Assembly (NCBI GenBank): GCA_029783825.1
Contig: JAREIK010000506.1
Coordinates: 1,507,502-1,571,501, forward strand
From: Sapria himalayana
Taxonomy: Eukaryota; Streptophyta; Magnoliopsida; Malpighiales; Rafflesiaceae
Direction: 5' to 3'
Length of the DNA: 64,000 nucleotides
Part shown: piece after piece, positions 1-10,482 of the stretch
Layout: every line of letters begins with the position of its first letter
How positions within the stretch are numbered: position 1 is the first letter of the stretch
Made by a program: the position numbers and the translations under genes
The notes under the pieces: generated by a model
Told to the model about the DNA's origin: nothing
Database searches by the model: none
What the model saw: the letters and a program-made list of their open reading frames with translations, nothing else

Positions 1-13
1 AGCATTATCAGCA

Positions 14-470
14 ATGAATAGTTATTCTTCTTACACATATATTATATGTAGGAAGAGTAACCATACTGAGAAGAATTGTTGCACTGAAGAAAAGGTTATA
101 TCAAAAATCATAGAATCATGGCTCCTCAACAAGTTGGTTGTGCTGAAGAAAAGGTTAATGAAGAAAGCATGTTTTGTGCTACTATCAGCTTTAGCAAACA
201 CAACTATAGTGTGTGGTTTTTGGATAATGGATTTACTAATTACATGATTGGAGACAAAGCTATTTTTGTGGATTTGAACACCTCTTCAAGCTCATAAGTA
301 AATCTTATTGAGAAATGAGAAACCTGCACCCGTGGATGGGAAAGGAAAAATCAAAGTTCAAATTTCTACTAGAGAAAAGTTAAATGAGGTGGTACTTATA
401 ATTCTTGAGTTGAACTAAAATCTACCAAGCCTAGGTAAATTAATTTAGAAGAAATAAAAATTAATATTTG
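14..470 (+). pseudogene. copia gag zinc knuckle, protease and pre-integrase remnant
   Basis: The first ORF holds a damaged CCHC knuckle, CRKSNHTEKNC, in which the first cysteine appears to be replaced by tyrosine. About 50 codons later a +1 frame reads WFLDNGFTNYMIGDK, the copia aspartic-protease block; the usual D-S/T-G catalytic triad is DNG here, so the enzyme would be inactive. From about 300 the sequence reads KPAPVDGKGKIKVQ, matching the copia stretch between protease and integrase. At least two frame changes and several stops separate these blocks. Confidence 0.75.
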
Positions 471-639
471 AGGAGAGAAGCTATACTATATATGAAATGA
501 AATCAAAGATGGTACTATGAAAAGTAGAGATGTCAAAGAATAGAAGCTTTCATCTCTATTTTAACTAAGAATTCAAAATTGGAATGAAACTTCTAGAAAT
601 AGAGAAGTCTAACATATGTGATGAATATATGTGATGAAG

Positions 640-1265
640 TCGCAAACACAAAATTGCCGCTTCTAGGAAATCCTTCCCAACGAATATTTCCTTGAGGTCC
701 ACCTATATTCTCGATTTGGTTCATACTAATATGTGTGGATGAATGTTTGCATCATCATGTGAAATAATAATTATTTCATGTTGTTTTTAAATGATTATTC
801 AAGAATGGTGTGGATTTACTTTATTAAATACAAATTTGAAGCCTTCTCAATATTTAATAAGTTCTAGAACCTTGTTGAAAGGTAATGTAGAAATATTATA
901 AAATCACTTATAAGTAACATAGGAAAAGAAATCATCTCAAAGTTGTTCATTCCCTAATGGGGAGAAAAGGAAATTTAAAGATAACTCATAACTCCACACA
1001 CTCCTCAATAGAATGGTATGGTGGAGAGGAAGAATTGTGTAAATGAGAGATTACCCAATTCATAATGTTTGAGAAGAGTATTCCAAATGCTTTTTTACTC
1101 TCAAATACTCAAGCATAAAAGGAAAAAAGTGGACAAGATAAGTCAGAATTATATTTTTATGAGATATAGTCTTCAATCTAAAGAGTATAGGCTATATGCA
1201 CTTGAGCACAATAAATTTCGAGTAAAAGATGTGCTATTTGTAGAAGACTCAAGTTGGAAGTTCCA
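640..1265 (+). pseudogene. copia integrase remnant
   Basis: Recognisable integrase blocks in changing frames: LDLVHTNMCG near 705-740, FLNDYSRMVWIYFIKYK near 787-835, TPQ-stop-NGMVERKN near 995-1036 (normally TPQQNG.VERKN), and RYSLQSKEYRLYALEHNKF near 1165-1220 followed by DVLFVEDSSW, the copia-specific region after the catalytic core. The spacing fits the family. Multiple stops show that it is a relic. Integrase would insert the element's cDNA. Confidence 0.8.
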
Positions 1266-1499
1266 TTCCCAATCCTTTACTTCATTGTCAATTAGTTCAT
1301 ATCAAATTATTACTAAAAAAGTGATTTCTCTCAGTTCTAAAATTACTCAAGTGCTAAGGTCTATAAATATATTTTCTATGATAGCTCTACTTCGCCTAAA
1401 CATTCATCTTCATATACTTGTCCTACCACTCCAATTAAAATCATAACAATGAAAGAGATATATGAGAGGTGCAACTTGACTACTATAGAGCCTCTGAGT

Positions 1500-2562
1500 T
1501 TTAAAGATGTAATACAACATTATGAATGAATAATTGTAATGGAAAGAGAGATAGAAGTAATTGAAAAAAAAAATAAAACTTGGACTTTAGTTAAAAATAT
1601 ATAGAGAATAGAGATATTATGAGAGTGAAATGAATATTCAAAATCAAAAACCTTTTTATAAGCGATAAATCCAACTACAAGGCTCATGCTCGAATGGCAC
1701 AAAGAATTTTTCTAAAATATTTGGATTTGACTTACGGAAGCCTTGGATCTAGTGGCAAAATGTGAAACTGTAAGGTTAGTAATTATAGTACCTACTCAAA
1801 ATAGATGACCACTTTATTGATTGGAAGTCAAATCCACATTTTTGAATGAGGAATAGAGGAGGAGGTGTATGTTCAAGAGTCTCTTTGGTTTTATAGTAAG
1901 TGAACTATAAAATTATTTTGTACATACTCAACAAAGCCTTTTATGTGTTGAAGCATACACTTTGTCCCTAGTATACATAGATACACACATATATGATGAA
2001 ATAATGGTTCATTATAAGTCTATTTAAACTCACATTGTTTATCAAAACAAAAAACTGAATTACAATTCTAATTGTGATCTTATATGTGGATGAATTATTA
2101 TTTATTCGTGATAAATTGAAGTTGATTAATTCATTTAAAAGGGATATGATGGAGATTATTGAAATATTAGATATGAAACTTCTTCTTTATTTCATTGGAA
2201 TAGATATATTTCATGATTTTAGTAACATTTTTTATCACCCAGTTCAAATACATCCAAAACATTTTATATAAAATCAGAATGTATGGATGCAAATTAGTCA
2301 CAACTCTTTTAATTACAAATCAAAAATTCAAAGGCAATAAAGGAATAACAGCGTTTGGAATTTTTTATAGATGTATGGCTAAGTCTCTTATGTATCAAAC
2401 CACAACTAGACCTAATATTTTGTATATTGTGAATGTTTTATCTCAGTTTATGAATTCACCAAATTAGTGTCATACTGGGACTACATGTAACCTTTTTAGA
2501 TATTTAAATGACACCATAAAGTTTGAGTTGAGATATTTCAAAGCCATAACTTTAAGATTATA
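1500..2562 (+). pseudogene. copia reverse transcriptase and start of RNase H
   Basis: Blocks typical of copia RT occur in order: EREIEVIEKKNKTWTLV near 1540-1600, LEVKSTFLNEE near 1820-1855 followed by EEEVYVQE after a frameshift, then LYVDELLFIRDKL at 2080-2115. In that last block the catalytic YVDD is changed to YVDE. KLLLYFIGIDIF follows near 2175-2210, and TTRPNILYIVNVLSQFMNSPN ends at 2466. The RNase H start, resembling RYLKGT....YS, runs up to the hAT insertion at 2565. The altered YVDD box and the stops make it non-functional. Confidence 0.85.
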
Positions 2563-2564
2563 TT

Positions 2565-5040
2565 CAGGGGTGTCAAATGGGTCGTGCCATGTCGGCACGA
2601 CCCATTTTTAAGTGCCCTGGTCAGACTACTATACCTTGCTAGCATAACACGACACTCATTTTATTGGGTCATACATAACCAATTTGGCTCGCAACCATGT
2701 AGATTCATGCTGAGTCATGCCCAAATTAAAATATATTAAAATTTTAATTTTATATTTATTTGTAGTGTGAATTTACAATATTATAAAATTATAATTTTAT
2801 ATTTATACAAAATGAAAATAAAAAATCACTTAAATAAAAAATACACAAGCATAATATCAATATGATAGATAATATAACAATAACATTATGATGAGACAAT
2901 AAGCATAGCTAGCAAAAATAAAAAAAAATATCATATCATATCGAATGAAAAAAAATCTAAAATAAGATGAGTCATCATTATTAATCAATGTCTATAGTAT
3001 GGTTGTATGGATACAAATGCAGATCATCATCATCATGAATGTATCTAAATGTATCACTATTGGTGGTTTCAATATCATTGATCTTGATGTCTTGTGTGTC
3101 ATCATTTACTAGCAACTTATTCACCTTATTTTGAATGCCCAACCTAGATTCACACTAGTCCTTTATGCATGAAGATATCTCTATGATATTTAGTCATAGT
3201 CTTTGATGCTATACTAGTGGTGGATTCAATATTCTTGATCTTCAATGTTACACTAGATACTTGAGGAGTTAGTAGATCACATGTCATCTTAGATAGCATA
3301 GGATATGTGGATTCATATGATTCTACCAACTCAAAATATTCAAATTCTTATTATCATTATTTTTTCCTAGCAAATTAAATGGAAAATTCATCATCTCTTT
3401 ATTTTTTACTGCCATACCTAGTGTTGTAATATGTAAATATATTACTTTATTTTTTATGAATAAAATATATTGGTTCATTTGCTTGGTTCATGTAAATGGA
3501 TATGTTTTTAATATATTTTCTATCCCTTCCACCTTAACCCTTTAATCCATACAAGTATCCAAACAATAGAAAGTTAGAATGGAACTAAACGTAGGATATC
3601 CTCCATACTTGTTAAATATACTATAAATATTAAACAAGAACCTAAGTGCAATGCAAGTGGCAGAAATATGCACAAAATAAACACATATTTATCATATCAT
3701 AAAAAGTTTTCAAAATTTTTATGAATGAAATTTCTGTATCTCAATTTGAATCATTAATAATAAGTTTATCACTAGATAAGTATAATGGAAATGTTTTTAA
3801 GATAAGTATTGAAAAATAAAGATAAGTATAATGGAAATGGTGTCTCACATCTATTTGATTTTTTTTAATGTTTTTAAGCCTCACTTAAAAATAAAGATAG
3901 CTAAATTCATATTGTATGTTAGGCTTCCTAACCCCTCATCTCTATTTATTATAACAATCATACTAATGTCTACTCAATTATTATAAGCAGTATCATAAGT
4001 CATATTAAATATTTTATCTCGAATGTCAAATTTCCTAAAAATCCTTATCATATACTCATATATGACAAAATTATCATGAGGTTAGAGGATATCAAGAAAT
4101 CTTAAATTTTTTTTATTAAGTTTCCATATTGAATCTATATAGCGGGCGACAAGGAATACAAATAATGTATCATCATAATTAGTCTAGATATTGAATATCA
4201 TGAATACCACTTCACTATATTTCCTAAATTCATTAATCATTTTTTAAATTTATAATATTTTATTATGTCATTCCTACTAGTATACCTATGAATCCTATGA
4301 TATATAGGTTAATAGTAGGCCTGCATAATATTGACTACTCTATGATTCTTTGAAAATCTAATCAAAAAACTATTGTCATAATTAGTTTGTTCATGTTTTT
4401 CCTCCCAAAGCAATAATAGTCTATAAATAAGATCAATGAAATTATAATTGATCCAACTTCAAAGACTTAACCACTCTATTAGGTAGTATATTGATTGGTA
4501 TGCTTTTAAAAATAGTTAGTTCCATATGTATACCTACATATATATATATATATATAATATAATATATACATTGCATTGATTATTCTTCAACACTCCTAAT
4601 TTTTTTTATCTTAAAATAAGTCCATACTATAAAATTTTGTCTAGTTTCAAGTTTTTTAGGTACATAGGTTTTAGTTGAGGTCATTAGAGAGAACCTAATT
4701 TATGTCTCAGATCTTTCAATCAGATTATCATTATTATCTAGATTTATGTCAAATTATTTATCATTAAGCACACAATTTGTCATTTTTAATTTATATTTAG
4801 AATAAAATATTATGCAATGTAATAAACTAATAACAATATAAAAAAACTAAAAAAATGGTGTACCATAACAACAATTGTGCCTCATTAATTTATTTTAGTA
4901 GAATTATAAGGTCGCATCTCACTTTCCATAACTTTAGAAATCAAAATAGGACAAGTTATGTTCTTGGATTTAGGAGAGCAGAGAGAAGTGAGGGAGAGCT
5001 AAGAGGCTAAATTGAAAATAAAATATTAGGGGTATATAGA
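2565..5040 (-). mobile_element. hAT transposon A, degenerate, in copia RNase H
   Basis: The left end starts CAGGGGTGTCAAATGG, a typical plant hAT terminus, followed by a GC-rich stretch with direct and inverted GGGTCGTGCC-like motifs. The interior reads as a hAT transposase on the - strand and aligns by eye with the two hAT elements at 52471-59686. The right end is inferred from where copia RNase H coding resumes (about 5040-5060). No matching right TIR or convincing TSD could be seen, so that end is probably truncated or decayed. The copia reading frame on both sides shows that it inserted into the retroelement. Confidence 0.7.
3000..4490 (-). pseudogene. hAT transposase remnant (element A)
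   Basis: Read on the - strand, the segment parallels the transposase of the hAT elements at 53-58 kb: an ELDPTSK-like N-terminal part near 4460, a block like FSKNHRVVNIMQAYY and then YTSRNDIIKYYKFKK, a PHD block near 4070, and SSDELIINDSN followed by EISFIKILKTFYDMINMC near 3680-3780. The acidic C-terminal end lies near 3010-3100. Stops interrupt every few dozen codons. It is more decayed than the two related copies. Confidence 0.6.
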
Positions 5041-5049
5041 AGATATCAT

Positions 5050-5465
5050 AAGTATATTTGTATATGACCTCTTTATTGGATATGCTACCATGTATTGGGC
5101 CACAAAGATGTAGTACTCTATGGTTTTGTCAATTTTTGAGAAATAATATATTTGTACCTCATTTGTTACTATCCAAGTTGTATGGATAAAAAAAATTATG
5201 AAAGATTTAAATAAAAAATAAGTAGAAGTAATAACGATTTATTACAATAACAAGTCTGCAATATTGATTGTTAAAGACTCTGTTCTTCATAATAGAACAA
5301 ACATATAGCCCTTAAATATTCTTTTGTTAAGAAAGTAATAGAGCAAACAAATATATATACTTAAGTTACTACAACACTGATAATGAAATAGAAGATAAAT
5401 TTACTAAAGTTTTGTTAAATATGAAACATGCTTATTTCTGGAAGCTTCTTAGACTTGAATAATAT
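5050..5465 (+). pseudogene. copia RNase H C-terminal part, resumed after the hAT
   Basis: Coding resumes with GYATMYWATKM, then SMVLSIFEK-stop-Y (normally ALSTAEAEY), VVWIKKIMKDLNKK, YNNKSAILIVKDSVLHNRT (the DNxSAI..A.N...H.RTKHI block), and ends with a TDNEIEDKFTKVLLNMK match to the conserved ADIFTKxL terminus before 5465. Several in-frame stops occur. The order continues exactly from the RNase H segment that ends at 2562, which shows that the intervening DNA is an insertion. Confidence 0.8.
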
Positions 5466-5479
5466 TACATTGAGGAGAT

Positions 5480-6200
5480 AAATATAGTAATTAATGTAAT
5501 ATTATAATCTAAAGATATTTATTTAAATGAACACTTTGGACAAGCACATGTATGGGTGCATGACAATGGCATTTTTTGATTTCTTTTATTTTTTTATTTA
5601 TTATTTTTTTAAAATATGTAATCAAAACATTATATGACAAAACCACATAAGTGTGATAATAAAGTTTGCTTTTGTATTTTTTACAATATCTTTTTTTCTC
5701 TCTCACTTTCCTTCACCTTCTTAGGGATCAAAATTCTATAGAAATGTACTTCTTAATAGCAAGTCCTAATAATTCCAAATCATAAATATTTTTAGTTTGG
5801 AGTACCGAAACATAATTTTTAAATTTTTTATGACACATCTCACATGTTACTTTGCTATTTGATACATATTTGATGCTATTTAATAGTACTTTTTCATGAT
5901 TACTATTATTATCTCGTGAGAAAATTATATTTTTGTTCTGTGTTCAAAATAAAATAAGAAAAAAATAACATAAAATTAATATTTTCATTTTTAGCATACT
6001 AATGAAAAAATAATTTCCAAAAAGTGCATTCAACTATTAATAATCTCACTATACCAAAAATAACCTTTTCATTATCTCAAGTGATATTACATGCACATAT
6101 CACAATTCACATCACACCACCATGTCATATCAGAACAATCATAAAAAAACATCAACATTTATAAAAGTTATCATTTTCAAAGATAGTAATGTTTTCGAAA
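5480..6200. other. AT-rich tail of the copia element; no gene seen
   Basis: A purine-rich segment (GAGGAGATAAA, 5473-5483) directly follows the copia stop and could be the polypurine tract, so the 3' LTR would start just after it. No second LTR is in the window to compare, and no terminal CA with a target duplication could be recognised. No coding or RNA gene was seen. Confidence 0.35.
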
Positions 6201-6214
6201 AAAAGTATCATATA

Positions 6215-6252
<38 letters not shown>

Positions 6253-6445
6253 AATGATTTTTATATATGACACACACACACACATCATGTATATGCAAAT
6301 ATACACATGGAGTGTACCTACAACATATATACATATATGTATTGTATATATCTATATACATTCATCATACATATCTATATATAGCATAAATAGATATCTA
6401 TGTTGCATGTAAATGTTGGTTGTTTATGTCTTATATACGTGATGC

Positions 6446-6500
<55 letters not shown>

Positions 6501-6770
6501 CGTGTCTATGTGCAAAAATATATATCTTTTTATGCATATCTAACATACATATGTATATATGTTGCATATATAGATATATATACAGAATATAGATAGCACA
6601 TAATAGATATATATATGATGTGTATATATGTGGTAAATTAATGTGCTACACACACACACACACACTAGATATATATTTGTATATGTATACACACAAACAA
6701 AATATATGCAACATAATATATTTATATATATGACATTTATAGATAGTATATATATATATATAACATTTTC
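6200..6770. repeat. Cluster of TG/CA and TA microsatellites
   Basis: Alternating runs: (TG)n at 6214-6233 grading into (TA)n to 6253, (CA)n at 6270-6284, (TA)n then a long (TG)n at 6446-6505, (CA)n at 6650-6666, and TATATA stretches between. Opposed TG and CA runs could pair to form hairpins. Short ORFs over the run are artefacts of the repeat. Confidence 0.9.
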
Positions 6771-7985
6771 AAAAATGATTAGTTTTATAATAAAAAGAAA
6801 GTTTTTTTAGCTTAATGTTTGTGTTGATTTGGTATATTGCATTGATGGTGCTCATGTGACATACATAACACACACACATTGCTTCCTGTGTGGTAGAGAA
6901 ATGGGTATTTCAAGTATGGTGTGGTGAGTATTATTTTAATGCACATTTTAGGAATTGTTTTTTCTCACATAGTAATAAAAATTTAAAAATTATTCTTTGG
7001 TCCCCTTCACTTTTTTTTTTACCTTTTTTATGTATCAAACATCACAATAAGTGGACCTATATGATGAATAATGATGAAGTTTGATACTTTTATGAGTATT
7101 TTATTTCTTTATGTATTTCTTGTTTAACTTACTAATTTTTAAAATATGTCTAATATATTCCTAATTTTTATTTTTTATGAGAACATACTACTATTAATAA
7201 TATGATTTTGTGATAAATAATGGAAACAACACAAGATTCATGATTCTCAACATTTTAATTGCTAACATTAAAAAATGAATTTAGATCCTAACGTTATTAT
7301 ATATTTGCAACTTTTAGGTCAACAACACATAATATTTGGAACTTACAAAAATTAGTTGAAGCGTCAATTTCAAGTTGTGTATTGAAGTAATAGATACTTT
7401 TTCACTCATTTGTATTTTATAACAATGACAACATCACATTTTTTTTAATGAGAAATTTATTTATATTCACTATCAAACTACCTAGTGTGGTGTTGTCATA
7501 AAGAGAAAAATGTTTATATATCTCAATTTGGTTATTACTAACTATAGTAGAAATATATTAAAAAAGTATAACAACATCAATTTTTTTAATAAGATATGAT
7601 TGTTTGGGGGGTTTTTGATGACTCGATCTCATCTAATTATTATAAGTTCCATAAGAATTGAGATCCATATTAAGAATATATTTCTTTTACACGGTCATGA
7701 TATTCAATATCTTATAAATAATATACTTTTGATGAAATTTATCAATATTTTTCTTTTACTAGCCTCAAATTTTATCTTTTAAATTTGGTTGTAGCATAGT
7801 TTCTATCATTACCAATGATATAGTAGGTGGATTGGTGGAATGCGGAATATTCAATTTTTTTATAGCAAGTTCGAAACCCACCATCTATTTTCCATCATCG
7901 GACTAGAGTATTTTCCCCTTTCTTGGGATATTGGTGGTTGGCTCATGGTCCAATTAGGATGGGGTCATACTTATAATAAAAAAAA
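6770..7985. other. AT-rich spacer; no gene seen
   Basis: Only short random ORFs. The piece around 7400-7500 resembles 8890-8990 (both carry a GTATTT.ATAA..ATGA.. stretch and a downstream ATTTATTT), which hints at an old duplication of the spacer. Nothing else could be recognised. Confidence 0.4.
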
Positions 7986-7989
7986 GGGA

Positions 7990-8541
7990 GGGGGATTATG
8001 TTTCGAGGTGCTCTCCCAGAAATATTTAAAAATGTAAAACTAATCTTTTAATATTTAAAAAAAATGCCAAACTCTTAAGAATTTAAAATATAGGGCACTT
8101 TATTACTTTAATCCTACATTGAACTTTATTAAATCTCATTGGCCCTAACCCTCTCTCATCGACGAGCTTGATGGAACTCGTGATCAAGCTCAATGGAGCC
8201 CATCGTCGAGCTCTTGGATCTTTTAGTCGAGCTCGATGGAGCTCTCTGTCGAGCACGATGGAGCTCTCTGTCGAGCACGATGGAGCTCTCTGTCGAGCAC
8301 GATGGAGCTCTCTGTCGAGCACGATAGACCTCTCTGTCGAGCACTATGGAGCTCATGACCAAGCTCATCAATGGAAGAGGGCAAGGATCGATGAGATTTA
8401 ATGAAGGCAATCTAAAATTAATGTAATAGAGTATAACAAATTTCAATTTCTCAAGAGTTTGCTGATTTTTTTCAAATATTAAAAGATAGTTTCATATTTT
8501 TAAATATTTTTGGGGAGGCATATCAAAACGCATTTCCCCCC
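7990..8541. mobile_element. Long-TIR non-autonomous DNA element, copy 1
   Basis: Left terminus GGGGGATTATGTTTCGAGG and right terminus (reverse complement) GGGGGGAAATGCGTTTTGA head a roughly 130-bp imperfect terminal inverted repeat. The inner TIR reads CCCAGAAATATTTAAAAATG on the left and its complement on the right. The core is GC-richer and holds a 22-bp tandem array. Two more copies lie at 9003-9939 and 42267-43080. There is no transposase coding. Runs of A on both sides may be a target duplication but cannot be told apart from chance. The superfamily is unknown. ORFs across the core are repeat artefacts. Confidence 0.8.
8227..8358. repeat. 22-bp minisatellite, about 6 units
   Basis: Unit TCGAGCACGATGGAGCTCTC plus TG, starting at 8227, 8249, 8271, 8293, 8315 and 8337. 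The three central units are identical and the outer ones carry a few changes. Each unit contains a SacI-type GAGCTC palindrome. The array forms the centre of the long-TIR element, and the near-identity of its units implies recent expansion relative to the decayed surroundings. Confidence 0.95.
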
Positions 8542-8944
8542 AAAAAAATATGATTTATGTCATCAACTATGATGAAGTTAAATAAATGACTTTCTAACCT
8601 AAAGTTTTTTTAGATTTTTTTCTATTTTTGAAAAATGTTTGATTTATTTCTCATTTTTTACAAACTTTATAAATGATCACATTGTGTTTTTATTTGAAAA
8701 ACGAAATAACATTAATTGATTAAGACCAAGAAGCTCAGCTTTTTAATTGCAATCATAATAAATCACTTTACAAGTTTAATTATATTATGCTTCTACCACT
8801 TGTGGGGCAATTCCATCATATAAATGAAAGTTGATCAAAATTATGTTGAGTTAACTTTAATGTTGGGCACCAATGGCGTTTGATACTTATCCTCCAATTG
8901 TATTTCATAATGATGATGACATCAAACTTTTCTTATCCATGAGA
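8542..8944. other. AT-rich spacer; no gene seen
   Basis: No coding potential beyond short random ORFs. A segment near 8620-8690 (GTTTGATTTATTTCT followed by TAAATGAT.ACAT) is similar in direct orientation to 20050-20120, on the far side of the inverted-repeat and CACTA complex. Both therefore may derive from one duplicated background sequence. Confidence 0.35.
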
Positions 8945-10024
8945 TATTTATTTGCATTCTATCATGCTCAATTTATTTGCATTCGTCATGCTCAATTTAT
9001 TCGGGGGGAATTATGTTATGGAGTGCTCCACCAGAAATATTTAAGAATTTGAAATTGATATTTTAAAGTTTTAAAAAAGTCATCAAAATCAAAAAGAATT
9101 GAAATTTGGGGCACTCTATTACGTTTATACTAAAATGCCCTTCATTAAATCACTAAAACCTTCTTCATGTTTCAACGGCCCTAGCCCCGCCCTCTCCCAT
9201 CGATCCTTGTGTCACCCTCTCCCATCAGCCCCCCTCACCGGCACACCCTCTCCAATCGGCCCACATCACCAGCTCACCCTCTTTCATCGGCCCCCCTCAC
9301 CTGCTCACCCTCTTCATTCTTTTGGAGCTCGATGGAGCTCGACGGACAAGTTCTTGGAGCTAGAAGATGAGCCCTTCGAGCTCCATCGAGTTCGTCGTCG
9401 AGCCCTAGGGGTTCTTCGTCGAGCTCGATGAAACTCGACGGGCAAGTCTTTGAGCTCCAATGAGCTCAATATGAGTTCCTGGATCTCGTCTTCGAGCTCC
9501 ATCGAGCTAGTCTTCAAGCTCCATGAGCTCTTCTTTGAGCTCAACAAAGAGCTCTTGGTGCTCGTCTTCGAGCTTAAGGGAGCTTGTCGACGAGCTCAAG
9601 GAGCTCGACAAAAAAGATTTCGAGAGCCTTCGAGCACCAGGAGATGGGAGTGGGCCGAGGGCGAGGCAATGATTGATGGGAGAGGGCAGAGGCGTGGCGA
9701 GGGCCGATGGTAGAGGGCGACGCGAGGGCCAATAGAATAGTGAGAAAGTTTTATTTAAAATTAATTAGTGTGACTAAATATTAGTTTAGTGATTTAATGA
9801 ATGGCATTTTAGTATAAACGTAATGGGGTACCCCAAATCTCATTTTTTTTTATTTTGATGACTTTTTTTCAAATTTTAAAATAGTAGTTTCAAATTCTTA
9901 AATATTTCTAGGGAAGCACCCCAAAACATTATCCTCCCCATTTATTTGCATTCATCATGCTCAATTTATTTGCATTCGTCATGCTCAATTTATTTGCATT
10001 CGTCATGCTCAATTTATTTGCATG
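8945..10024. repeat. 24-bp tandem array, split by long-TIR copy 2
   Basis: CATGCTCAATTTATTTGCAT plus TCGT repeats with a period of 24: CATGC at 8963 and 8987 on the left, and at 9956, 9980 and 10004 on the right. The array stops at 9002 and restarts at 9940, with the element 9003-9939 between. The phase shows that ATTTATT is present on both sides, as expected for a target duplication. Confidence 0.9.
9003..9939. mobile_element. Long-TIR non-autonomous DNA element, copy 2
   Basis: Terminal inverted repeats of about 150 bp: left GGGGGGAATTATGTTATGGA, right end reading GAGGATAATGTTTTGGGG on the complement, with matching inner segments (GGGGCACTCTATTACGTTTA on the left, its counterpart near 9805-9835). 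Flanks ATTTATTC and ATTTATTT give a 7-of-8 target duplication, so an 8-bp TSD is likely; this would suit hAT better than Mutator (9 bp), but the TIR is not a known hAT type. The core (9160-9730) is GC-rich and full of GAGCTC and TCGA motifs on both strands. No transposase is present. Confidence 0.85.
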
Positions 10025-10482
10025 TTTCAACCATTTCATATTAAATAATTATGTTTTTGTGTATTAAATCAAAAATATTTATAAATATAACCTAATTAAT
10101 TAATAATTCAAAAAAATTATAAAACCTAAAATATTTAAGTCTTGGTCCACTATAAATACCAAATATGATTTTGCGCCTAATCATATTAAAAACTTAGAAA
10201 ATGATGGTTTTCAAATTTGAAAAGGATCATTTAAGCATCAAACTAATTTTTGAATTCAAAAATTAGTTTTGGAATTTGAAAACTAGTTTTGGAATTATGA
10301 AGTAGATTTCAAATAATGTGTTAATATATATATAATTATATAAATGTATATAAAAAAATAAAAAATTATATATACAAGCCTATAATCTATATACATAAAA
10401 CTATATATAAACACACACACACACAACTATATGTAAGTATGTATGTGTGTGCGTGTGTGCGTGTGTGTTTATATATAGGTTT
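10020..10482. repeat. Left arm and loop side of a hairpin (foldback-type) element
   Basis: About 300 bp (10020-10330) are the imperfect reverse complement of 19620-19930: for example ACCTAAAATATTTAAGT, GATTTTGC, GAAAATGATGGTTTTCAAATTTG and GTTTTGGAATTTGAAAA each recur inverted on the other side in the right order. The arm is followed by TA and CA/TG microsatellite (10330-10475), which would be the loop side. A CACTA transposon separates the arms, so the original element was probably a palindromic MITE of roughly 0.8 kb. Confidence 0.75.

Larger units (their letters stand above)
1..5500 (+). mobile_element. Degenerate Ty1/copia retrotransposon, interrupted by a hAT element
   Basis: Pieces of a copia polyprotein appear in the canonical order on the + strand: zinc knuckle and protease, integrase, reverse transcriptase, RNase H. 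Stops and frameshifts are frequent. The RNase H part is split: upstream coding ends near 2560 and its continuation resumes near 5050, with a hAT transposon (2565 to about 5040) in between. The 5' LTR and most of gag would lie before the window. The 3' LTR should begin after about 5480, but no clear TG...CA end could be fixed. The element is long dead. Confidence 0.85.

Noticed and set aside
6152..6361. ORF with His-Thr and Tyr-Ile repeats; likewise 19404-19616 and 50476-50709
   Set aside because: Translations of TG/CA and TA microsatellites.
8083..8446. Overlapping open frames on both strands rich in Ser/Arg/Glu (RARQRAPSCSTESS-type repeats)
   Set aside because: They are translations of the 22-bp minisatellite, whose length gives open repeats in several frames; no start context, domain or conservation supports a protein.
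9099..9713. Open frames of 77-110 codons rich in Pro, Ser, Glu
   Set aside because: They lie within the core and TIR of long-TIR copy 2 and have no recognisable domain; composition alone explains them.
8945..10024. Regular 24-bp repeats considered as a CRISPR array
   Set aside because: The units are contiguous tandem repeats with no unique spacers, in plant nuclear DNA without cas genes.
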